In this document: piece by piece, positions 8,829 to 17,830 of the stretch | Numbering within the stretch: the stretch's first letter is position 1 | Layout of the letters: the number at the start of each line of letters is the position of its first letter | Assembly (NCBI RefSeq): GCF_008329565.1 | Contig: NZ_NPKT01000021.1 | Coordinates: 50,699 to 114,698, forward strand | From: Mycolicibacterium sp. P1-5 | Lineage (GTDB): Bacteria; Actinomycetota; Actinomycetes; Mycobacteriales; Mycobacteriaceae | DNA: 64,000 nt | Direction: 5' to 3' | Position numbers and translations under genes: made by a program | The notes under the pieces: generated by a model | Told to the model about the DNA's origin: nothing | Database searches by the model: none | What the model saw: only the letters and a program-made list of their open reading frames with translations

Positions 8829-10378
8829 GCGAAGTCCCCGGCCAGTTCACCCTGGTCCTGCACACCCACCTGCCGTGGCTGGCCCACCACGGGCGCTGGC
8901 CCGTCGGCGAGGAATGGCTCTACCAATCCTGGTCGGCGGCCTACCTGCCGCTGATGCGGGTCCTGCGGACCTTGTCCGCCGAGGATCGCCGCGGAGTGAT
9001 CACCCTCGGCATGACGCCGGTGGTCACCGCCCAGCTCGACGATCCGTACTGCCTGGATGGCATGCACCGCTGGCTGGCCAACTGGCAGCTGCGGGCGCTC
9101 GAGGCAGCCACGCTGCGCACGCCGACGGGTGCCGATGCCGGTACCGCCACGACTCCGGAAGCATTGCGCGAGTTCGGTATTCGTGAGTACGACGAAGCCA
9201 GCCGGGCGCTCGAGGAGTTCGGCACGCTGTGGCGGCACGGTGCCAGTCCGCTGTTGCGTCAGCTGATCGACGCCGGCACCGTCGAGTTGTTGGGCGGTCC
9301 GCTCGCCCACCCGTTCCAGCCTCTGCTCAATACCCGGCTGCGTGAATTCGCGCTGCGCGAGGGGCTTGCCGACGCGGGTCAGCGTTTCGCGCACACGCCG
9401 AAGGGCATCTGGGCGCCCGAATGCGCTTATGCCCCAGGCATGGAACACGACTACGCCGCCGCAGGCGTCGGACATTTCATGGTCGACGGGCCCTCGCTGC
9501 ACGGCGACACCGCGCTGGGCCGGCCGGTCGGGGCGACCGACGTGGTGGCATTCGGCCGCGATCTCCAGGTCAGCTACCGGGTGTGGTCGCCGAAGTCGGG
9601 CTATCCCGGACATGCCGCCTATCGGGACTTCCACACCTACGACCACCTGACCGGGCTCAAGCCCGCACGGGTCACCGGCCGCAACGTGAGCTCCGAGGCG
9701 AAGGCGCCGTACGCCCCGCAGCGCGCGGACAAGGCGATCGACGCCCACGTCGCGGACTTCGTCGGAGTCGTCCGCCAGCGGCTTATCTCGGAGTCGCAGC
9801 GCATCGGCCGTCCCGCGCACGTGGTGGCCGCTTTCGACACCGAATTGTTCGGGCACTGGTGGTACGAGGGTCCGATCTGGCTGGAGCGGTTGCTGCGCGC
9901 GCTGCCGGAGGCCGGAATTCGGGTAGGCACGCTCAACGACGCGCTAGAAGCCGGGTTTGTCGGCGCACCTGTCGAATTGCCGGCCAGCTCTTGGGGATCC
10001 GGCAAGGACTGGCAGGTGTGGGCCGGCGAGCAAGTGGCCGATCTGGTGCGACTCAACACCGAGGTCGTCGACACCGCGTTGGCGACTGTCGACAAGGCCC
10101 TGGCGCACAGCGGCGCATCCCCCAGCCGGGATTTCGTCGCCGATCAGATCCTGCGCGAGACCCTGCTGACGGTGTCCAGCGACTGGCCGTTCATGGTCAG
10201 CAAAGATTCCGCGGCGGACTACGCACGCTACCGTGCGCACCTGCATGCCCACGCCGCCCGGGAGATCTCGGATGCGCTGGCGTCGGGCCGGCGCGATGCA
10301 GCCGAACGACTGGCCGCTGGCTGGAACCGGGCCGACGGGTTGTTCGGCGCACTCGACGCACGGCGGCTGCCCCGATGA
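8825..10378 (+). CDS. GH57 1,4-alpha-glucan branching enzyme
   Basis: This 517-residue glycoside hydrolase family 57 protein has family block I LHTHLPWL (residues 12-19). The putative nucleophile is E199 in GIWAPECAY, and the general acid/base is D337 in AAFDTELFGHWW. A C-terminal helical domain (DUF1957-like, with KDWQVWAG) completes the branching-enzyme architecture. It is expected to introduce alpha-1,6 branches into cytoplasmic alpha-glucans that become methylglucose lipopolysaccharide. It shares 4-base ATGA overlaps with both neighbours, so the three genes are one translationally coupled unit. M. tuberculosis counterpart: Rv3031. Confidence 0.92.
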   Translation: MSEVPGQFTLVLHTHLPWLAHHGRWPVGEEWLYQSWSAAYLPLMRVLRTLSAEDRRGVITLGMTPVVTAQLDDPYCLDGMHRWLANWQLRALEAATLRTPTGADAGTATTPEALREFGIREYDEASRALEEFGTLWRHGASPLLRQLIDAGTVELLGGPLAHPFQPLLNTRLREFALREGLADAGQRFAHTPKGIWAPECAYAPGMEHDYAAAGVGHFMVDGPSLHGDTALGRPVGATDVVAFGRDLQVSYRVWSPKSGYPGHAAYRDFHTYDHLTGLKPARVTGRNVSSEAKAPYAPQRADKAIDAHVADFVGVVRQRLISESQRIGRPAHVVAAFDTELFGHWWYEGPIWLERLLRALPEAGIRVGTLNDALEAGFVGAPVELPASSWGSGKDWQVWAGEQVADLVRLNTEVVDTALATVDKALAHSGASPSRDFVADQILRETLLTVSSDWPFMVSKDSAADYARYRAHLHAHAAREISDALASGRRDAAERLAAGWNRADGLFGALDARRLPR

Positions 10379-11607
10379 AAATCTTGATGGTGTCGTGGGA
10401 GTACCCACCGGTGATCATCGGCGGATTGGGCAGGCACGTCTACCAATTGGCCACCGCACTGGCCGCCGACGGTCACGAAGTCGTGGTGCTGGCCCGGCGC
10501 CCCTCGGGCACCGATCCCAGCACGCATCCGACCACCGATGAGGTCCACGAAGGTGTGCGGGTGATCGCGGCCGCGCAGGACCCGCACGAGTTCGACTTCG
10601 GCCGCGACATGATGGCGTGGACGATGGCTATGGGCCACTCCATGATTCGCGCCGGGCTGACCTTGCAGGCCAAGGGCTGGCAGCCCGATATCGTTCACGC
10701 CCACGACTGGCTGGTCGCCCACCCCGCCATTGCGCTGGCCGAATTCTTCGATGTGCCAATGGTTTCCACCGTCCACGCCACCGAGGCCGGGCGGCATTCC
10801 GGCTGGGTGTCCGGCCAGATCAGCCGTCAGGTGCACGCCGTCGAGTCCTGGTTCGTCCGGGAGTCCGACTCGCTGATCGCCTGCTCGGCGTCGATGGTCG
10901 ACGAGATCTCCGAACTGTTCGGTCCCGAATTGGGTGAGATCGTCGTGATTCGCAACGGAATCGACTCCAGCCGTTGGCCCTTCGCGCATCGCCAGGCGCA
11001 TCCCGGACCACCGGAGCTGCTGTATATCGGCCGGCTGGAATATGAGAAGGGGGTGCACGAGGCGATCGCGGCACTCCCCCGTATCCGGCGCACCCACCCG
11101 GGCACGACGTTGACGATCGCCGGTGACGGTACGCAGCAGGACTGGCTCGTGGAGGTGGCTCGAAAGCACAAGGTGCTCAGGTGCGTTCACTTCGCCGGCC
11201 GGGTCGACCACGACGAGCTGCTGCGGTTGATGCGCCGCGCCGACGCCGCCGTCCTGCCCAGCCACTACGAGCCGTTCGGCATCGCCGCGCTCGAAGCCGC
11301 CGCCGCCGGCATCCCGCTGGTCACCTCCAATGCCGGTGGACTCGGCGAGGCCGTCATCGACGGCGAGACCGGGGTGTCCTTCCCACCGCGCGACGTCACC
11401 GCGCTGGCCGCGGCCGTGCGTCGCGTTCTCGACGATCCCGTTGGCGCACAACAGCGGGCGCTCGCCGCACGCGAACGGTTGACCTCCGATTTCGACTGGC
11501 ACACGGTAGCGGCCGAGACAGCCCAGGTATACCTGGCCGCCAAGCGCCACGAACGCGATCCACTGCCGCGCCGGCCGATCATCGAGCACGCACTGCCGGG
11601 GCGCTGA
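10375..11607 (+). CDS. GT4 alpha-1,4-glucosyltransferase (methylglucose lipopolysaccharide/glycogen)
   Basis: This 410-residue GT-B glycosyltransferase starts at an ATG inside an ATGA overlap. It opens with MKILMVSWEYPPVIIGGLG, the glycogen-synthase-type sugar-nucleotide loop, and has HAHDWLVAHP in the N-terminal domain. IGRLEYEKGVHEA begins the C-terminal domain, and EPFGIAALEAAAAG is the EX7E motif. The M. tuberculosis counterpart Rv3032 elongates the alpha-1,4-glucan of methylglucose lipopolysaccharide and contributes to glycogen. The long in-frame extension into the GH57 gene is antisense-free read-through, not part of the protein. Confidence 0.92.
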   Translation: MKILMVSWEYPPVIIGGLGRHVYQLATALAADGHEVVVLARRPSGTDPSTHPTTDEVHEGVRVIAAAQDPHEFDFGRDMMAWTMAMGHSMIRAGLTLQAKGWQPDIVHAHDWLVAHPAIALAEFFDVPMVSTVHATEAGRHSGWVSGQISRQVHAVESWFVRESDSLIACSASMVDEISELFGPELGEIVVIRNGIDSSRWPFAHRQAHPGPPELLYIGRLEYEKGVHEAIAALPRIRRTHPGTTLTIAGDGTQQDWLVEVARKHKVLRCVHFAGRVDHDELLRLMRRADAAVLPSHYEPFGIAALEAAAAGIPLVTSNAGGLGEAVIDGETGVSFPPRDVTALAAAVRRVLDDPVGAQQRALAARERLTSDFDWHTVAAETAQVYLAAKRHERDPLPRRPIIEHALPGR

Positions 11608-11610
11608 CAG

Positions 11611-11626
11611 TTCGACGGGCGTCGAA
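11611..11626. promoter_or_regulatory. TTCGAC-N4-GTCGAA inverted repeat upstream of the MFS transporter
   Basis: A 6-4-6 inverted repeat (TTCGAC GGGC GTCGAA) sits between the glucosyltransferase stop (11607) and the transporter ATG (11651). There is no U-run, so an operator for the HTH regulator encoded after the transporter is more likely than a terminator. Confidence 0.4.
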
Positions 11627-11650
11627 TCATTCCGCGCCTAGCGTGCGGAT

Positions 11651-13024
11651 ATGCCTGCACATCGCTCCTCGACGCTGACTCTGGTCGCCGCCTACTTCGG
11701 GTTGGTGCTGGGCCTGATCGACAGCAATGCGGTCAACCTGGCGTTGCCCGCCATCAGCACCGATCTCGGCGGCGGTCTAACCGCCGCGCAGTGGACCGTC
11801 GACGCGTACAACCTGACCTTCGCGGCGCTGCTGCTCGGCGCCGGCGCACTCGGTGATGCGGTCGGTCGGCGCCGGTTGCTGCGCCTCGGCGTCGTCGTGT
11901 TCGTGGCGGCCTCGTTGTGCTGTGCGCTCGCGCCGTCACTGCCGATCCTGCTGACCGGTCGCGTCGTGCAGGGGCTGGCCGCCGCGTTCATGCTGCCGCA
12001 GGGCCTGGCCATAGCAGCGGCCGCATTCCCGGACGCCGCAGGGCGCGCCCGCGCCACCGCGGCCTGGGCGATGGCGGCGGCGTCCTCCACCGCGCTCGGC
12101 CCGATCGTCGGTGGCGTCCTCACCCAGTCTGCGGGCTGGCGGTCGATCTTCTGGCTCAACATTCCCGTCGGCATCGTCGCGCTGGCGATGACCTACCGGT
12201 ATCTACCGGAATCAGCGGATCCGCGGCAGTCCCGCCTCGATATCGGCAGCCAGCTGCTCACCGCCACCGGGATGGCCGCTCTGACGTCGGCGCTGGTGCA
12301 GGGGCGTCATCTAGGGGCAGTCCCCACCACGGGGCTCATTGTGGTCGCGGTCGGGTGCACTGCGGGCTTCGTTGCCCGCCAACGGCACATCGCGCACCCG
12401 ATGATCCCGCCCGATCTCCTGCGCAGGCGCTCCACGGCGGTCGGGCTGACCGCCACGTTCGCGATGACGTTCGGCACCTACGGCCTGGTGCTGATCAACA
12501 GCATCGTGTTCCAGCAGCAGCGCGGCGCCGGCCCGCTGGCCACCGCGTTGCAGTTCATCCCGATGCCGCTGACCTATCTGGCGCTGATCCCGGTGGTCAC
12601 CGTGGTGGCCCGGCGAACCGGTCCCCGGATCGCGATCACGGCGGGCCTCGCGACGCTGGCGGGTGCACAACTGCTCTACGGCATGGCCGGACCGAGCGCG
12701 CCGATCTGGCTGATCGAGACCGCCCTCGTGTTGACCGGTGCAGGCCTGGCGATCACGACCGGCCCCGCGGTGAGCACGGCGCTCGCCGCGATCCCGTCGC
12801 AGCGAACCGGGCTCGGCTCGGGGCTGGTGAACCTGTCGCGGCTGACCGGCATCACGGTCGGCACCGCGGCGCTGGGCTCGCTGTTCGGCTCGGGTGGCGG
12901 CGTGCTCGCGGCGATGGTCGTCGGCGCGGCCGTCCAGCTCGGCGCCGCGCTGGTGTCGGTGCGGTGGGGTAAGCCAGAGGGAGCAACGGTCACAACGGCA
13001 CAGAAGGAGACCAGCCATGCGTGA
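11651..13024 (+). CDS. MFS drug/metabolite exporter, DHA2-like
   Basis: This 457-residue, strongly hydrophobic integral membrane protein has the DHA2-type N-terminus (YFGLVLGLIDSNAVNLALPAI) and the TM2-3 loop GDAVGRRRLL (motif A). Motif C is in TM5 (SSTALGPIVGGVLTQ). About 12-14 membrane spans can be drawn. It likely exports small hydrophobic compounds by proton antiport. It overlaps the following HTH-regulator gene by 8 bases. This exporter/regulator pair interrupts the polysaccharide cluster at the place where M. tuberculosis has Rv3032A/Rv3033, so it is probably a lineage-specific insertion. Confidence 0.88.
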   Translation: MPAHRSSTLTLVAAYFGLVLGLIDSNAVNLALPAISTDLGGGLTAAQWTVDAYNLTFAALLLGAGALGDAVGRRRLLRLGVVVFVAASLCCALAPSLPILLTGRVVQGLAAAFMLPQGLAIAAAAFPDAAGRARATAAWAMAAASSTALGPIVGGVLTQSAGWRSIFWLNIPVGIVALAMTYRYLPESADPRQSRLDIGSQLLTATGMAALTSALVQGRHLGAVPTTGLIVVAVGCTAGFVARQRHIAHPMIPPDLLRRRSTAVGLTATFAMTFGTYGLVLINSIVFQQQRGAGPLATALQFIPMPLTYLALIPVVTVVARRTGPRIAITAGLATLAGAQLLYGMAGPSAPIWLIETALVLTGAGLAITTGPAVSTALAAIPSQRTGLGSGLVNLSRLTGITVGTAALGSLFGSGGGVLAAMVVGAAVQLGAALVSVRWGKPEGATVTTAQKETSHA

Positions 13025-13775
13025 CGCCGCTGAATTGCCCAGCGTCGGTGACGCGGATATCGCCGCCGTCGCTTCCCTGCTGGCCGACCCGGCACGCTGC
13101 AGTGTGCTGCTGGCGCTTGACGACGGGCGGGCTCTGCCCGCCAGCGTGTTGGCCGACGAGGCCGGTGTCAGCCGGCCCACCGCCAGCAGCCACCTGGCCA
13201 AGTTGACCGCCGCAGGACTATTGCGCGTCGAGGCGCACGGACGGCACCGCTACTACCGGCTGGCCGGCCCGCACGTCGCGGAGCTGCTGGAGAACCTGGT
13301 CCGCATTTCGCCACCGCGGCCGGTCCGCTCCCTGCGCGAAGGCACCCGTGCCGCCCGGCTCCGCGCCGCGCGAACCTGCTACGACCACCTCGCCGGCCGG
13401 CTCGGCGTCGCACTCATGAGCTCGCTGCTGGAGCGCGGTGCCCTGATCGGCGGCGACGGTCGCTACGACCCGAGCCGAGATGTCCATGACTCGCTGAGCA
13501 ACTTCGGCCACGACGTCCGCTACGAGCTGACGGGCTCGGGGCGCGAGTTCCTCACCGAAGTCGGCGTCGTCCTGCCCGCCGGCGGACGGCCACTGATCCG
13601 CTACTGCGTGGACTGGACCGAGCAGCGCCACCATCTCGGCGGCGGCGTCGGCCGCGCACTGCTCGACCGGTTCATGTCGGCGGGCTGGCTGGCGCGCACC
13701 CAACGTGGCCGCGCGGTGACCGTGACCGCCACCGGTCAGACCGTGCTGGCCGAAGCGTTCGCCATCGACTGGTAG
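13017..13775 (+). CDS. ArsR-type winged-helix transcriptional regulator
   Basis: This 252-residue regulator has an ArsR/winged-helix domain over residues 10-90. LADPARCSVLLALDDG is followed by the recognition helix in SVLADEAGVSRPTASSHLAKL and the wing VEAHGRHRYYRLAG. A roughly 150-residue C-terminal region (GVALMSSLLERGAL and RYCVDWTEQRHHLGGG) follows and is seen in larger ArsR proteins. The ATG at 13017 lies inside the end of the exporter gene, so the regulator probably controls the exporter and itself. The inverted repeat at 11611-11626 is a candidate site. The inducer is unknown. Confidence 0.85.
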   Translation: MRDAAELPSVGDADIAAVASLLADPARCSVLLALDDGRALPASVLADEAGVSRPTASSHLAKLTAAGLLRVEAHGRHRYYRLAGPHVAELLENLVRISPPRPVRSLREGTRAARLRAARTCYDHLAGRLGVALMSSLLERGALIGGDGRYDPSRDVHDSLSNFGHDVRYELTGSGREFLTEVGVVLPAGGRPLIRYCVDWTEQRHHLGGGVGRALLDRFMSAGWLARTQRGRAVTVTATGQTVLAEAFAIDW

Positions 13776-13785
13776 GTCCCGGCGG

Positions 13786-14523
13786 TTAGTGAGAGGCCTT
13801 CTTGCGCTCGATATCCGCCAGCGCTGCCGCCAGCTCGGCACGCTGGGCGGCTGAGGTATCCCACGCCAGCTTGCGGTTCTTGACGACCTTGGCCGGCGAA
13901 CCGACCGCGATCGAGAAATCCGGGATGTCGCCCTTCACCACGGCATGGGCGCCCAGGACACAGCCGCGGCCGACCGTGGTGCCGCGCAGGACAGTCACCT
14001 TGGCGGCGATCCAGGTGTCCGGCCCGATGCGCACCGGGCTCTTGACGATGCCCTGGTCCTTGATCGGCATCTCGATGTTGTCCATCTTGTGGTCGAAGTC
14101 GCAGACGTAGCACCAGTCGGCCATCAGCGCTGAGTCACCCAGTTCGATGTCGAGGTAGCAGTTGATGACGTTGTCGCGGCCCAGCACCACCTTGTCGCCG
14201 AACCGCAGCGAACCTTCGTGAGCGCGGATGGTGTTCTTGTCGCCGATGTGCACCCAGCGCCCGATCTCCAGCTGCGCCAATTCCGGGGTGGCGTGGATCT
14301 CGACGTCCTTGCCGAGGAACACCATGCCGCGGGTGATGATGTGCGGGTTGGTCAGCTTGAACTTCAGCAGGCGCCAGTAGCGCACCAGGTACCAGGGCGT
14401 GTAGGCCCGGTTGGCAATTACCCAGCGCAACGAATCCGTGGTGAGGAAGCGGGCTTGACGCGGATCGCGCAATCGCGAGCCCTTCCACCGCTTGTGGATC
14501 GGCGAGCCCCACATCGTCGTCAT
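13786..14523 (-). CDS. Hexapeptide-repeat (LbH) acyl/acetyltransferase
   Basis: This 245-residue protein has a left-handed beta-helix made of hexapeptide repeats across about residues 65-215 (IGRWVHIGDKNTIRAH, IGPDTWIAAKVTVLRG, GRGCVLGAHAVVKGDIP) and the IAVGSPAKVVKNR ending typical of maltose/sugar O-acetyltransferases. The position corresponds to Rv3034c, proposed to acylate methylglucose lipopolysaccharide; that role is from locus knowledge, not sequence. The start MTTMWGS at 14523 was chosen because the upstream in-frame sequence reads antisense through the divergent lipoprotein gene. It converges with the regulator gene. Confidence 0.85.
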   Translation of the reverse strand: MTTMWGSPIHKRWKGSRLRDPRQARFLTTDSLRWVIANRAYTPWYLVRYWRLLKFKLTNPHIITRGMVFLGKDVEIHATPELAQLEIGRWVHIGDKNTIRAHEGSLRFGDKVVLGRDNVINCYLDIELGDSALMADWCYVCDFDHKMDNIEMPIKDQGIVKSPVRIGPDTWIAAKVTVLRGTTVGRGCVLGAHAVVKGDIPDFSIAVGSPAKVVKNRKLAWDTSAAQRAELAAALADIERKKASH

Positions 14524-14610
14524 GGCCTGAGAGCCTAATAGAGGTGCGGCGCGGGTTACCCTCGCCTGTACTGTCCCGATCCGGGATGGCGTGACGGGAA
14601 GGTGAGATGA

Positions 14611-15894
14611 GTGCTGCGGCGACTGCTGGCGTCGGCATCGGCCGCGCTGGTCGTGGCCGGCCTGGCCGGCTGCGGCAATACCGACTCGTGGGTCCAATCC
14701 ACCGCCGCGCACGGCTGGTCGGCCCAATACGGCGACGCCGCCAACAGCAGCTACACCACCACTGGCGGTTCCGCAGCGCTGCGGCTGAAATGGAGCCGCT
14801 CGGTCAAGGGTGAGCTGGGCGCCGGCGCCGCCCTGGGCGACGGCAGCTACCTCGCGGTGAACGGCCAGACCGCGGGTGGCTGTTCGCTGATGGTGTGGGA
14901 GAACGACAACAACGGCCGGCAACACTGGTGCACCCGAATGGTGCTCGGCGGCGCCTTCGCCAGCCCGCTGTTCGACCAGTTCGACAACTTGTACATCGGC
15001 CAGCCGGGACTAATGGAGTCATTCCCCTCAACGCAGTGGGTCCGCTGGCGAGAGCATGTCATCGGAATGCCCACGACCACAAGGTTTCTCGGCGGTGGCC
15101 AATTGTTGGTGGTCACCCACCTGGGTCAGGTGCTGGTGTTCGATTCGCATGGCGGCGACGTGACCGGAACCCCGCTGGATTTGGTAGAGGGCCTCGACCC
15201 GACCGACTCCACCCGCGGACTGGCCGACTGCGCCCACGCTCTGCCGCAGTGCCCGGTGGCCACAGCCCCGGCCTACGCCGCCTCGACCCACACGATCGTC
15301 GTGAGCCTGTGGCAGCCCGGCGCGACAGCCTCCGCCCTCGTCGGCCTGCAATACCACCCCGGCCAAACCCCGATTCTCACCCGAGAGTGGACCAGTGACG
15401 CGATCGCCGCCGGCGTGCTCGGCGCGCCGGTAGCGTCAGCCGACGGCAACACGGTGTACATCACCGGGCGCGATCACCGGCTCTGGGCACTTAAGACCTC
15501 CGACGGCAAGCTGAAATGGTCTGTGCCGCTAGACTTTTTACCGCAGACACCGCCATCGCTGTCACCGGACGGATTGATCCTCGTCGGCGGTGGTCCCAAC
15601 ACCCACCTTGTCGCGCTCAAAGACGTCGGTGACCGCGCCCAGGTGGCCTGGCGCCGGGATGACGTCACGCCGCTGAGCACCTCGAGTCAGGCCGGCGGCG
15701 TGGCGTACACGGTCGCGGCGAATGCACCCTCGGGCCTGTCGCTGCTCGCCTTCGATCCCGCCGACGGCCACACTCTCAACAGCTATCCCCTGCCGCAGGC
15801 CGACGGCTTCCCGGTCGGAGTGTCGGTGGGGCTCGACCGTCGGGTTGTGGTGGCCACCAGTTCGGGACAGCTGTACAGCTTCGACCCGGCCTAA
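14611..15894 (+). CDS. PQQ-type beta-propeller lipoprotein
   Basis: This 427-residue protein starts at a GTG and has the lipobox VAGLAGC (Cys21), so it is a surface-anchored lipoprotein. The rest is a repetitive beta-propeller with blades containing WALKTSDGKLKWSVPL, VYITGRDHRLWALK and GQLYSFDPA, the pattern of PQQ_2/quinoprotein-like repeats. It lacks an obvious catalytic site, so a scaffold or binding role is more likely than a dehydrogenase. M. tuberculosis counterpart by position: Rv3035. Its TAA overlaps the TAG of the convergent gene within CTAA. Confidence 0.85.
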   Translation: MLRRLLASASAALVVAGLAGCGNTDSWVQSTAAHGWSAQYGDAANSSYTTTGGSAALRLKWSRSVKGELGAGAALGDGSYLAVNGQTAGGCSLMVWENDNNGRQHWCTRMVLGGAFASPLFDQFDNLYIGQPGLMESFPSTQWVRWREHVIGMPTTTRFLGGGQLLVVTHLGQVLVFDSHGGDVTGTPLDLVEGLDPTDSTRGLADCAHALPQCPVATAPAYAASTHTIVVSLWQPGATASALVGLQYHPGQTPILTREWTSDAIAAGVLGAPVASADGNTVYITGRDHRLWALKTSDGKLKWSVPLDFLPQTPPSLSPDGLILVGGGPNTHLVALKDVGDRAQVAWRRDDVTPLSTSSQAGGVAYTVAANAPSGLSLLAFDPADGHTLNSYPLPQADGFPVGVSVGLDRRVVVATSSGQLYSFDPA

Positions 15895-16586
15895 TTCAGT
15901 TGCAAAGGCGGTAACGCAGTGCGCGGCACCGAGGCCGAGGTGGCTCCGGCGTCCGACGGCAACAGCTCGCCCTGACCGAAGAAGAAGATCACCGCGTCGT
16001 CGGTGATGGCGAAGTTCTGGTAGTGCGATGGGTCCAGGCCATCACTGGTGGCAATGACGCCGGTGAGACCGGTCTGCCGCTCCAATTCGCGTTGCACGAC
16101 CGGAAATATCACGTTGAGCGCCTTGGCCTGCGGTGGGAAAAGGGTCTCGAAGGTGACCGGCTTGCGGTGCGCCACATCATAGGTGAACGCCTTGTACCAG
16201 GTCGTCGGGTGAGCGCCGCCGACATCCTGGAACAGCTTGAGCACCGCGCTTTGAGTTCCGCCGGTAGGCGGACCGGAGGCGAATGACTGTGTGGTGACGT
16301 CCATTTCGTACTGCGCCTTGCGCACGGCAGGGGTCTGCGCGACGTTGGTGAAACCGTCGCGGTTCTGGGTCAGGTAGTCCAGCACTGCCTGCTCGTCGGC
16401 GTAATTGGTGGGAAACCGCAAATCCATCGTGTAACCGGAATCGGCGGTGTGGACATGGCAGATGCTGTCCGCCTCCGCGGTCCCGCCCATCGCTGCGCAG
16501 TCGGTCGCTGCGGCGGATACCGCGACGGTCTGCTCACCGAGCAGAATACCCGCGGCCAGCACTGCGGTGAGGGTGAGAATGCGCAT
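15891..16586 (-). CDS. Secreted DUF3298/RsiV-like protein (TB22.2/MPT64-related)
   Basis: This 231-residue exported protein has a signal peptide (MRILTLTAVLAAGILLGEQT, cleavage near AAAT) and a mature domain with KPVTFETLFPPQAKAL and HYQNFAITDDAVIFFFGQGELLP. These are the hallmarks of the DUF3298 C-terminal fold found in RsiV, MPT64 and TB22.2. Two cysteines near the mature N-terminus (DCAAMGG and ICHVH) likely form a disulfide. The counterpart by position is Rv3036c (TB22.2). Function is unknown; the related MPT64 is a secreted antigen. The start at 16586 places the signal peptide at the N-terminus. Confidence 0.85.
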   Translation of the reverse strand: MRILTLTAVLAAGILLGEQTVAVSAAATDCAAMGGTAEADSICHVHTADSGYTMDLRFPTNYADEQAVLDYLTQNRDGFTNVAQTPAVRKAQYEMDVTTQSFASGPPTGGTQSAVLKLFQDVGGAHPTTWYKAFTYDVAHRKPVTFETLFPPQAKALNVIFPVVQRELERQTGLTGVIATSDGLDPSHYQNFAITDDAVIFFFGQGELLPSDAGATSASVPRTALPPLQLN

Positions 16587-16648
16587 GTGTCGATCGTCCT
16601 CGCGCTGTGAAGACGGCACCGTAGCCGTTGGCCGCCAGCGTACCCGCG

Positions 16649-17830
16649 CTATTTAAGAGCGGCCGCCGCTCGGCACAGGAATACCGAAGTGCGCTCTCCC
16701 GCACCCGAGCCGATCCGGGTGATCACCAGAGACAACGACGCACGTCCGGCCGGCCGAAGGCGCCGCCGCAATGCATCGGGATCGACGTCGACTCCGCGCA
16801 CCAGGATTTCCAACTGGCCGCAGCCATACCGTGAGAGTGCCTGGCGCAGCACCTTTTCGCGCAGCGGCAGCTCGTCGAGCACTTCAAAGCCACGGACCCC
16901 GGCAGGCACATTATCGCCACTGAGATAAGCGATCGCCGGATCGAGCTGCCACAAGCCGTGTCGGGCGGCGTAGTGCCGAACCAGCCCGGAACGCACGATC
17001 GCCCCGTCCGGGTCCACGATCCAGCGTCCAGCGGCACCGACAGGGCAATCATCGGGATCGGCGTCGGTCACCACCTCACCGCGGTCCAGCAGGCAAGCCC
17101 GCCGGCGCACGCCCGGAGTCGCCAGTTCAGCCGACCATAAACACGCCTCACGCACCGACCCGCCGGCGGAGGTCACCTCGATCTCACCATCGAAGCCCAG
17201 CTGCCGCAGAGCATCGAAATCGATTCCGGGAGCGCACTTCACGACGGTGGGCCGGTCCTGATATGCATCGAACAGCGAGTTCAGTGGTGGCACATAATCG
17301 CGCGGGTCGAAGCGGCGTCGACCGCCCGACCGGCGCGCCGGATCGAGCAGCACCACCGCGTCACGGCTGACCGGATGCAGGGCATCGGCACGGCACAGCG
17401 CCACGTCCGGCACGTTGTGACGGGCCATCGCCAAACGCACCTCGTCGATATCGCTGCCGATCACCACAGCCGCGGTCGCCCGCAGCGCGGCCAGTTCGGT
17501 CCCGATGGAGCAGGTCGCGTCATGCACCACCGCTCCGGCCAGCCGAGCGGCCCGGTGCCGGGCCACCGGCTCGGCGGTGGCCTGCTGCAGCGCCTCGTCG
17601 GTGAACAGCCATTCGGAGACATCGCCCAAGGCACCGAGTTTGGGCAGCGCCTTGCGCCGCAACAGCGTCGTCTCGATCAACGCGGTGCTGCGCTCGGCGA
17701 ATCGGTCGCGGATCGCGGCGACATCGGCAAGCCGGCTGCTATCGGTCAGCCGATATTCGGCGACCTCGGCCAGCGCCGCCGCCCCGGGGTCACTGGTGAG
17801 GTAGGTGACATCGTCGAGCCCGAAGGTCAG
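16649..17830 (-). CDS. THUMP-domain-like class I SAM methyltransferase, probable CTG start
   Basis: The SAM site is HDATCSIGTELAAL, and the catalytic-type motif LLDPARRSGGRRRF is followed by a C-terminal domain (CGQLEILVRGVDVDPDALRRRL). The M. tuberculosis counterpart is Rv3037c, and the locus suggests an RNA or polysaccharide substrate. The first ATG/GTG/TTG in frame is the TTG at 17680. However, the frame stays open with strong GC3 bias and protein-like sequence (FGLDDVTYLTSDPGAAALAE) up to a CTG at 17830. That CTG overlaps the preceding stop as CTGA, in the same register as the ATGA overlaps of the neighbours. I therefore call 17830 (393 residues); TTG 17680 (343 residues) is the conservative alternative. 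Confidence 0.75.
   Translation of the reverse strand: MTFGLDDVTYLTSDPGAAALAEVAEYRLTDSSRLADVAAIRDRFAERSTALIETTLLRRKALPKLGALGDVSEWLFTDEALQQATAEPVARHRAARLAGAVVHDATCSIGTELAALRATAAVVIGSDIDEVRLAMARHNVPDVALCRADALHPVSRDAVVLLDPARRSGGRRRFDPRDYVPPLNSLFDAYQDRPTVVKCAPGIDFDALRQLGFDGEIEVTSAGGSVREACLWSAELATPGVRRRACLLDRGEVVTDADPDDCPVGAAGRWIVDPDGAIVRSGLVRHYAARHGLWQLDPAIAYLSGDNVPAGVRGFEVLDELPLREKVLRQALSRYGCGQLEILVRGVDVDPDALRRRLRPAGRASLSLVITRIGSGAGERTSVFLCRAAAALK

Noticed and set aside
9421..10374. In-frame extension of the GT4 glucosyltransferase into the branching-enzyme gene
   Set aside because: The translation is arginine-rich and motif-free, while ATG 10375 forms an ATGA overlap and starts the conserved strand.
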